Shown here in pieces: positions 14,970 through 19,687 of a stretch of 19,687 bases of DNA (within the stretch, counting starts at the first letter, position 1; each line of letters starts with the position of its first letter). The stretch spans positions 1 to 19,687 of the forward strand of contig JAEWJV010000193.1 of assembly GCA_023386395.1 (NCBI GenBank), written 5' to 3'. The DNA is from Bacteroidota bacterium. Its GTDB lineage: Bacteria; Bacteroidota; Bacteroidia; Chitinophagales; Chitinophagaceae. The position numbers and the translations under genes are program-made. A model generated the notes under the pieces. The model had not been told where the DNA came from, made no database searches, and saw only the letters and a list, made by a program, of their open reading frames with translations.

Positions 14970-15440
14970 TTAAACTAATTTTTTTTGAGCCAAAGCGTAA
15001 CCATAATGCAATGAATCATGCGCCAGTGTGCAGGTAAGAATTTCTTCAACCGTATTCATTTCATATCCATAAGTCGCCGTTGAATATGGCTTGATATTTT
15101 TAAACACGCCCTGCTTCACATCCTGCTCAATAGCATCAATGGTTGAAAGAAGCTGCAGCTTAAGCACATCAATTTCTTCCTGTGTTATGAAACTTTCCGG
15201 CTTTGATCCTTTTTGATATTTTGCTTTGAAAGGAATATCAATATCCGGTTTTATTTCGGGACGCACATAGCACAATGATTGCATGCTTACAACAATATGC
15301 CCGAAATTCCAGGCAATATTATTATTAAAACCTGCCGGAATTTTATTAAGCTCTTCAATACTTAAGCCGTTTACCAATTCCAAAAAGATCTCCCTGTTTC
15401 TTTTGATGTATTTAAAAACTTTTTCCATGCTATGTAACAT
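14970..15440 (-). CDS. DinB family protein (DinB_2 type)
   Basis: A 156-residue four-helix bundle protein of the DinB/YfiT superfamily. The metal histidines are H48 (NFGHIV), H141 and H145 (LAHDSLHYG), the usual H...HxxxH triad. Superfamily members include thiol-dependent transferases such as bacillithiol S-transferases and damage-induced proteins; the substrate here is unknown. Two starts are close: ATG at 15440, used here, or ATG at 15428, which begins the conserved EKVFKYIKRNREIF helix. It sits between two VOC genes with gaps of 6 and 8 bases, so co-expression is likely. A second, distinct DinB protein lies at 18415-18900. Confidence 0.8.
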   Translation of the reverse strand: MLHSMEKVFKYIKRNREIFLELVNGLSIEELNKIPAGFNNNIAWNFGHIVVSMQSLCYVRPEIKPDIDIPFKAKYQKGSKPESFITQEEIDVLKLQLLSTIDAIEQDVKQGVFKNIKPYSTATYGYEMNTVEEILTCTLAHDSLHYGYALAQKKLV

Positions 15441-15446
15441 TCTTAT

Positions 15447-15866
15447 TTAACTTTTTTGCATAAACATCCATCTGTGGCCTTCAATATCTGCACAACGATA
15501 ACGTTTGGCAGGAAAACCATCTTCTATCTCCGATAAGATTTCTGCGTTGTTTTCTTTTGCGTTTGTGTAATGTGCCTCCACGTTATCAACATATACCAAT
15601 AAGCCATCTGCTATATAAGGATTATTCAACCACTTATTTATCCGTTCACAATGCAGCCGGTGTGTATTTATACTTTCATAATCTGCCGAAGGTGTTGCCA
15701 GCATAATGACATTATCATTCAATATCAGTTCAGCATGCGTTACCATATTTCCCTCCATAAAACGCATTTCCTTATTCTCCACAAAACCAAACGCCTTACA
15801 TAACCATTCGATAGCGGCAATCCCGTTTTCGTAGGCAAGCATTGGAATAATGTTTTGTGGCTTCAT
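15447..15866 (-). CDS. VOC-family protein (glyoxalase/PhnB-like)
   Basis: A 139-residue VOC-fold protein starting MKPQNIIPMLAYENGIAAIEWL, followed by a THAEL segment with H44 and a C-terminal EGHRWMF motif with E129 and H131; these resemble metal-ligand positions of VOC proteins, and the DNVIMLATPS segment (51-60) fits the PhnB/YaeR-like group. Function unknown; it may be a small-molecule binding or modifying protein. The gap to ilvN is 44 bases and the gap to the next gene (DinB) is 6 bases, so it opens the VOC-DinB-VOC-GH36 block and may be read from the ilvBN promoter. Confidence 0.8.
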   Translation of the reverse strand: MKPQNIIPMLAYENGIAAIEWLCKAFGFVENKEMRFMEGNMVTHAELILNDNVIMLATPSADYESINTHRLHCERINKWLNNPYIADGLLVYVDNVEAHYTNAKENNAEILSEIEDGFPAKRYRCADIEGHRWMFMQKS

Positions 15867-15910
15867 AAATAAAACTATAATCTTTAATCCTTACTATTTA
15901 ATCAGATGGC

Positions 15911-16552
15911 TTACATGCTAAACACTTTATCCTGCTGGTTTAAAAATTCGTTCTCTACCAATTCTTCTGCCGGTTGTTCGCTTTCAAATTCTTTCAGTTT
16001 CGCATGAAAGCCTTTGCTGTCTTTAATAATGGCAATACGGGCTGTGCGCACAAATTCAATCAGGCTATATGGTTCCAGCGCTTTCATCAGGCCTTCAATT
16101 TCTTCGCGGTGGCCGCTGGTTTCAAATACAGTATAATCCCGGCGTATTGCCACAACACGTGCGCCTTTTTCGCGGAGCAGCCTTTCCACTTTTGCTTTTG
16201 CCGCAAGTTCATCTGTGGGCACTTTATATAAGGCCATTTCCTGCCATATAATTTCATCATTGGTATTGTAATATGCCTTTAATACCTCCACCTGCTTTTC
16301 AATCTGGCGGCAAAGCTTGCGCACTACATCTTCCGTTTCATTAATTACAATTGTAAAACGGTGTACGCTTTCAACCTCGGTGGGAGATGTATTTAAACTG
16401 TCAATATTTATTTTTCTTCTTGTGAAAATGATGGCAATCCTGTTAAGTAAACCAATCTGGTTTTCTGTATAAACGGTTACAGTAAATTCCTGTTTGCCTA
16501 CAGTCCCTGAAGAGGAATGTTTAGCACTTTGATTATTTTTTAAATCACTCAT
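15911..16552 (-). CDS. ilvN: acetolactate synthase regulatory (small) subunit
   Basis: A 213-residue regulatory subunit of acetohydroxyacid synthase. It has an N-terminal ACT domain (QEFTVTVYTENQIGLLNRIAIIF, about residues 21-95) that binds valine for feedback inhibition, and a C-terminal domain (about 105-190, starting at IIWQEMALYKVPTDELAAKAKV) that stimulates catalysis. Residues 1-20 are polar and likely disordered; the tail after about 190 is charged. It follows ilvB with a 55-base gap that contains repeat element A (16565-16603). Known family members bind the large subunit as a heterotetramer-like complex; partner here is the IlvB product. The length exceeds E. coli IlvN (96) and IlvH (163), typical of Bacteroidota. 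Confidence 0.93.
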   Translation of the reverse strand: MSDLKNNQSAKHSSSGTVGKQEFTVTVYTENQIGLLNRIAIIFTRRKINIDSLNTSPTEVESVHRFTIVINETEDVVRKLCRQIEKQVEVLKAYYNTNDEIIWQEMALYKVPTDELAAKAKVERLLREKGARVVAIRRDYTVFETSGHREEIEGLMKALEPYSLIEFVRTARIAIIKDSKGFHAKLKEFESEQPAEELVENEFLNQQDKVFSM

Positions 16553-16564
16553 GATAAATTATTT

Positions 16565-16603
16565 AATCCTGTTAATCTTTACATCTGATAAATTCCGGTT
16601 CAG
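16565..16603 (-). repeat. GATT-periodic element, copy A (ilvB-ilvN gap)
   Basis: On the minus strand the stretch reads CTGAACCGGAATTTATCAGA then GTAAAG, ATTAAC and AGGATT, with GAT(T) recurring at about 8-base spacing. It aligns with the element at 19608-19647 over ~40 bases, including the CTGnACC start. It lies inside the operon, between ilvB and ilvN. Confidence 0.5.
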
Positions 16604-16607
16604 ACAA

Positions 16608-18344
16608 TTATTTCAATCTTATCTCTGCAACGCTGCAGCCCTGCGGCACCATGGGGAATACATTATTCTCTTTTCCAACCATTACTTCAAGCAGATAAGA
16701 ATCTTTGTAATCAAGCATTTCCTGCAAAGCAGCTTTTAAGTCTTTCCTGTTATTAATAGATTTACCTTCAATGCCATAACCTTTTGCTATAGTTACAAAG
16801 TCAGGGCTTTGTATGTCTACGAAAGAATATCTTTTTGCATTAAAGAGCTCCTGCCACTGGCGCACCATGCCTAAGAAATTATTATTCAGTATAAGGATTT
16901 TTACCGCTGCACCATACTGCATAATAGTTCCCATTTCCTGCAACGTCATTTGAAAACCACCATCGCCTATAATAGCAACTACCTGCCTTTCCGGTGCACC
17001 ATATTTGGCACCGATAGCAGCCGGCAAACCAAAACCCATTGTGCCTAAACCGCCGGATGTTACATTACTTTTTGACTGATTGAATTTTGCATAACGGCAG
17101 GCTACCATCTGGTGCTGGCCAACATCTGTTACAATAACTGCATCGCCTTTGGTTAATTCATTCAATACATTAAGCACTTCAGCCATGCTCATTTCGTCAA
17201 CAGCTGGATGCATTTCCTTTTCAATAACAATCTCTTCTTCCTGCCTTGTGTATCCTCTAAATTTTTGAAGCCATTCTTTGTGTTCCTTCTTATCAACCAG
17301 CTCTGTTAACAAAGGCAATGTTTCTTTACAATCGCCCCAAACCGGAACCGTAGTTTTTATATTTTTATCAATTTCTGCGGGATCAATATCCAGGTGGATA
17401 ATCTTTGCCTGCTTGGCATATTTATCTAACCGGCCTGTAACGCGGTCATCGAAACGCATACCGATTGCAATGAGCACATCGCATTCATTGGTTAAAACAT
17501 TGGGGCCATAATTACCGTGCATACCAAGCATGCCGACATTCAAAGGATGATCTGTTGACAAAGCGCTTAAACCCAGTATTGTCCATGCAGACGGTATGCC
17601 TGCTTTTTCAATAAAAGCTTTAAATTCATTTTCAGCCTGGCCAAGAATTATACCTTGCCCAAAAAGCACGAATGGCTTTTTTGCTTCGTTAATAAGCTTC
17701 GCCGCTTCTTCTATATATTCTTTTCGAACAATTGGTTTTGGACGATAGCTGCGTATGTGATCGCATTTTTTATATCCTGCAAAATCAAATTTTTGCACCT
17801 GCGCATTTTTGGTAATATCAATAAGTACCGGTCCCGGCCTTCCGCTGGAAGCGATGTAAAAAGCCTTTGCCAGTGCTGAAGGAATTTCGTTGGCATCGGT
17901 AACCTGGTAATTCCATTTGGTAATAGGCGTTGTAATATTTATTACATCTGTTTCCTGGAAAGCATCGGTACCCAGCAGGTGCGCAAACACCTGGCCTGTA
18001 ATGCAAACAACGGGCGTAGAATCAATCTGTGCATCGGCAAGGCCGGTTACAAGATTTGTGGCGCCCGGGCCGCTTGTTGCAAATACAACGCCCGTTTTAC
18101 CGCTGGTGCGTGCAAAGCCCTGCGCTGCATGTATGGCGCCCTGCTCGTGGCGCACGAGTATATGTTTCAGTTTATCGTCGTGATCAAACAACGCATCATA
18201 AATAGGCATAATAGCCCCGCCCGGATAACCAAAAATTGTTTCCACGCCTTCAGCGATCAATGCTCTCATCACGGCTTCACTGCCACTGATATTTTCAACT
18301 TTTGGTTTAGCAGTTTCTTCTTTAACTAATTCAAGTGTTTCCAT
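16608..18344 (-). CDS. ilvB: acetolactate synthase catalytic (large) subunit
   Basis: A 578-residue thiamine-diphosphate enzyme, the catalytic subunit of acetohydroxyacid synthase. It condenses pyruvate with pyruvate or 2-oxobutyrate, the first shared step to valine, leucine and isoleucine. The N-terminal domain holds the catalytic glutamate E67 in RHEQGAIHAAQG. The middle domain (about 205-350) binds FAD in this family. The C-terminal TPP/Mg motif runs from GDGG (460-463) to NNN (487-489), followed by FLGMVRQWQ. All three domains are complete. It starts 70 bases after the DinB gene's stop, in a gap with a possible leader hairpin (18364-18380), and is followed by ilvN. Valine feedback acts through IlvN. 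Confidence 0.95.
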   Translation of the reverse strand: METLELVKEETAKPKVENISGSEAVMRALIAEGVETIFGYPGGAIMPIYDALFDHDDKLKHILVRHEQGAIHAAQGFARTSGKTGVVFATSGPGATNLVTGLADAQIDSTPVVCITGQVFAHLLGTDAFQETDVINITTPITKWNYQVTDANEIPSALAKAFYIASSGRPGPVLIDITKNAQVQKFDFAGYKKCDHIRSYRPKPIVRKEYIEEAAKLINEAKKPFVLFGQGIILGQAENEFKAFIEKAGIPSAWTILGLSALSTDHPLNVGMLGMHGNYGPNVLTNECDVLIAIGMRFDDRVTGRLDKYAKQAKIIHLDIDPAEIDKNIKTTVPVWGDCKETLPLLTELVDKKEHKEWLQKFRGYTRQEEEIVIEKEMHPAVDEMSMAEVLNVLNELTKGDAVIVTDVGQHQMVACRYAKFNQSKSNVTSGGLGTMGFGLPAAIGAKYGAPERQVVAIIGDGGFQMTLQEMGTIMQYGAAVKILILNNNFLGMVRQWQELFNAKRYSFVDIQSPDFVTIAKGYGIEGKSINNRKDLKAALQEMLDYKDSYLLEVMVGKENNVFPMVPQGCSVAEIRLK

Positions 18345-18354
18345 AAAAACATTT

Positions 18355-18389
18355 TTTATTGTGAACCCAGCCAGTGGGTTTTATTGTGA
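18355..18389 (-). promoter_or_regulatory. possible leader hairpin before ilvB
   Basis: On the plus strand AACCCA (18364-18369) and TGGGTT (18375-18380) form a 6-bp stem with a 5-base loop, and the 10-base direct repeat TTTATTGTGA flanks it at 18355-18364 and 18380-18389. It sits 11-45 bases before the ilvB start on the minus strand. No leader peptide ORF with Val, Leu or Ile codons was found, so attenuation control is not demonstrated; the repeats could be a protein site. Confidence 0.3.
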
Positions 18390-18414
18390 GATATATTTCA
18401 ATTTAATACAACTG

Positions 18415-18900
18415 TTACCTGTAATAGCCCAGTAAATCTGTTAAGCCAACATTTATAAACCCCGATTGCCGCAACATGGTCACCAATTGTCCGCGGTGAT
18501 ATGTTGCATGATTGACGACGTGTGCAAACAACTGGTAAAAAGGCATTGAATATACAGTACCGTTCAATCTTTTAAAATCAAGGTTTTTAGTGATGTCCAT
18601 TTCATTAAAATTTTCAACAAATAGTTTGAAAGATTCAGATGTTTTCTTCCAAAGTGCTATATGTTCTTCTTTTGTTCCTTTGTATGTTGACTGCAACCAT
18701 TTCGCCGGTTCATTCCTGAACCTTTGCAGCCATATATTTTCTGCACTGATAATATGTAAAACCGTTTCCTGTATGCTGTTAAAACTGCTGACGATTGGCT
18801 TGTTCCATTGTTCATCAGAAATATCCTGCAGCCAACTACAAACTATATTGTTTGCCCAGATGTTGTATTCAGCTAATTCTATGAAATATTGTTTCGTCAT
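18415..18900 (-). CDS. DinB family protein
   Basis: A 161-residue four-helix bundle protein of the DinB superfamily. The metal triad is visible as H49 (ETVLHIISAE), H127 or H131, and H135 in FAHVVNHATYHRGQ, a classical DinB C-terminal motif. Most members are uncharacterised metal-dependent transferases or stress proteins. It is distinct from the DinB_2 type protein at 14970-15440 in motif spacing and sequence. The stop lies 70 bases before the ilvB start on the same strand; whether transcription continues into ilvB is unknown. The start ATG at 18900 follows a small hairpin (18907-18920) that would lie in the leader. Confidence 0.85.
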   Translation of the reverse strand: MTKQYFIELAEYNIWANNIVCSWLQDISDEQWNKPIVSSFNSIQETVLHIISAENIWLQRFRNEPAKWLQSTYKGTKEEHIALWKKTSESFKLFVENFNEMDITKNLDFKRLNGTVYSMPFYQLFAHVVNHATYHRGQLVTMLRQSGFINVGLTDLLGYYR

Positions 18901-18906
18901 ATCCTA

Positions 18907-18920
18907 TCCCCTAAAGGGGA
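18907..18920. repeat. small TCCCC/GGGGA hairpin before DinB
   Basis: TCCCC (18907-18911) and GGGGA (18916-18920) form a perfect 5-bp stem around TAAA, 7 bases upstream of the DinB start on the minus strand. The CCCCTAAAGGGG pattern recurs in Bacteroidota intergenic DNA as I recall it. It would cover the ribosome-entry region of the DinB mRNA. No other element is evident in the 128-base gap at 18901-19028. Confidence 0.4.
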
Positions 18921-19028
18921 ATTTTTACAAGTTTGATATTTTGCAAAGTGTTAATTCAGTCTTCTATCCTGATTGATAAAACAACTTTAATAAATTCACC
19001 TATATAAGTCCATTCAACTAAATCAAGC

Positions 19029-19604
19029 TTACTTTTTATAACCTATTCTTTGTCTTTCTTCCCACTTACGTTGCGATGCTTTTTCATCCAGCAGGTTTTC
19101 CATCGCATCATAAATCTGGCTTAACTGATCATCATGTTCGCCCAACCTATCTTTTATTTGTTTTAATTTCTCTTTCAAATTGTTTTGCTGCAGCAATATT
19201 TTTCTTATCTCAACAAAAGCCCGCATAATAGCGATGTTCATATTGATGGCTTTATCACTGTTCAATATACCGCTTAGCATTGCTACACCTTGTTCGGTAA
19301 ATGCATAAGGTGTAACACTTGTATTTCTTTTGTTCTGATATGTGGTCACAATTTGTGACCTGTTACTTTCCTTATTTTCAGCAGGTTGCGCATATGCAGT
19401 CACAATTTGTGACCGCATATTATTCCATTCAGCAACTGTAAGCCTGAACATAAAATCTGGCGGAAATCTTTTTATATTTCTTTTTACAGATTGATTCAAC
19501 ACTTTCGTTTCCACTTCATATAAAGCGGCCAAATCAAAATCGAGCATAACACGTTCGCCGCGTATTTCGTAAATCCTGTTTTGTATGCTTCGTATTATTT
19601 GCAT
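19029..19604 (-). CDS. ORF6N-domain DNA-binding protein
   Basis: A 191-residue protein with an N-terminal ORF6N domain, the phage- and plasmid-related DNA-binding domain linked to KilA-N and Bro proteins. The signature is RGERVMLDFDLAALYEVETK (about 15-34), NQSVKRNIKRFPPDFMF and PYAFTEQGVAMLSGIL. The C-terminal third (about 135-191) is predicted coiled coil. Between the two domain halves lies an unusual segment in which RSQIVT is repeated, encoded by near-identical palindromic DNA (19344-19360, 19392-19420). ATG at 19604 was chosen; a GTG lies three codons further up at 19613. Such genes are common and of unknown role in Bacteroidota chromosomes, probably descended from phage genes. No other phage gene is in the window. 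It is the first gene of the minus-strand run. Confidence 0.82.
   Translation of the reverse strand: MQIIRSIQNRIYEIRGERVMLDFDLAALYEVETKVLNQSVKRNIKRFPPDFMFRLTVAEWNNMRSQIVTAYAQPAENKESNRSQIVTTYQNKRNTSVTPYAFTEQGVAMLSGILNSDKAINMNIAIMRAFVEIRKILLQQNNLKEKLKQIKDRLGEHDDQLSQIYDAMENLLDEKASQRKWEERQRIGYKK
19344..19360. repeat. perfect 8-bp-arm palindrome inside ORF6N gene, copy 1
   Basis: GGTCACAATTTGTGACC is a 17-base palindrome with perfect 8-base arms around one central base. It lies within coding sequence and encodes the second RSQIVT of the ORF6N protein. It shares its core with copy 2 at 19399-19413. Confidence 0.7.
19392..19420. repeat. extended palindrome inside ORF6N gene, copy 2
   Basis: The core GTCACAATTTGTGAC (19399-19413) has 7-base arms and is flanked by ATATGC (19392-19397) and GCATAT (19415-19420), so the whole is a 29-base palindrome with one mismatched pair and one central base. 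Core centres of copies 1 and 2 are 54 bases apart. It encodes the first RSQIVT. Confidence 0.7.
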
Positions 19605-19607
19605 TGC

Positions 19608-19647
19608 CTGCACCTGGATTTATGGGATTATATGATTTGCATGATTA
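19608..19647 (+). repeat. GATT-periodic element, copy B
   Basis: The plus strand reads GGATTTAT, GGGATTAT, ATGATTTG, CATGATTA: four imperfect 8-base units, after CTGCACCT. It aligns with copy A at 16565-16603. It overlaps the possible GTG start of the ORF6N gene and lies upstream of it. Bases 19648-19687 contain no recognised gene. Confidence 0.5.
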
Positions 19648-19687
19648 TTTTCTTTTTTGATAGTTGCTTCAATGCCCATCCCAATAC

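Noticed and set aside
14581..15866. Antibiotic-resistance cassette (VOC, DinB, APH-fold protein)
   Set aside because: These folds are broad, substrate residues for bleomycin, fosfomycin or aminoglycosides cannot be shown, and there is no integron or transposon structure.
18364..18380. Intrinsic terminator upstream of ilvB
   Set aside because: On the coding minus strand the stem is followed by C and A rather than a T-run, and the stem is only 6 bp; leader structure is the more cautious reading.
1..19687. tRNA, rRNA or CRISPR arrays
   Set aside because: No cloverleaf, ribosomal or regularly spaced repeat-spacer pattern was recognised by reading; this was not checked with a search tool.

Overview
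This 19.7-kb window looks like chromosomal DNA of a member of the Bacteroidota, most likely a Chitinophagaceae-like genus; the family level is inference. The signs are AT-rich intergenic DNA, few clear Shine-Dalgarno sequences, a DUF4251 lipoprotein-like/secreted protein, an ORF6N-domain protein, a DUF6364-type antitoxin with a PIN toxin, DinB_2 and VOC proteins, a Bacteroidota-type ~350-residue ketol-acid reductoisomerase, and intergenic repeats of the kind common in this phylum. No rRNA, tRNA, CRISPR array, transposase or prophage structural gene was seen.

Layout. Positions 1-6600 are mostly plus strand: a complete XerC/D tyrosine recombinase, a convergent DUF4251 secreted protein, exodeoxyribonuclease III, a small hypothetical ORF, a repeat- and terminator-rich gap (2823-3188), then a three-gene group: a glutamine-synthetase-fold ligase, an aminoglycoside-phosphotransferase-fold kinase, and a HAD-IIA protein with an altered motif I. 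Positions 6613-19604 are entirely minus strand. In transcription order they hold an ORF6N protein, a DinB protein, ilvB, ilvN, a tight block of VOC, DinB, VOC and GH36 alpha-galactosidase, ilvC, an antitoxin/PIN-toxin pair, ilvA, an APC amino-acid permease and a radical SAM/SPASM protein.

How the genes work together. IlvA makes 2-oxobutyrate from threonine, IlvBN condenses pyruvate with pyruvate or 2-oxobutyrate, and IlvC reduces and isomerises the products, so four gene products cover the first steps of valine and isoleucine synthesis. ilvD, ilvE and the leu genes are not here. The run is interrupted twice by unrelated genes: the VOC/DinB/GH36 block, and a toxin-antitoxin pair whose toxin stop lies one base from the ilvA start. 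The ligase/kinase/HAD group may act on one unidentified amino or amino-alcohol metabolite; that is inference from gene order and fold only.

Non-coding structure is unusually rich. There are three copies of a ~20-bp intergenic core repeat (2896, 4584, 12352), two copies of a ~40-bp element with GATT at about 8-bp spacing (16565, 19608), a perfect 12-bp inverted repeat in front of the antitoxin gene, a 14-bp-stem terminator at 2976-3015, and two near-identical palindromes inside the ORF6N coding sequence.
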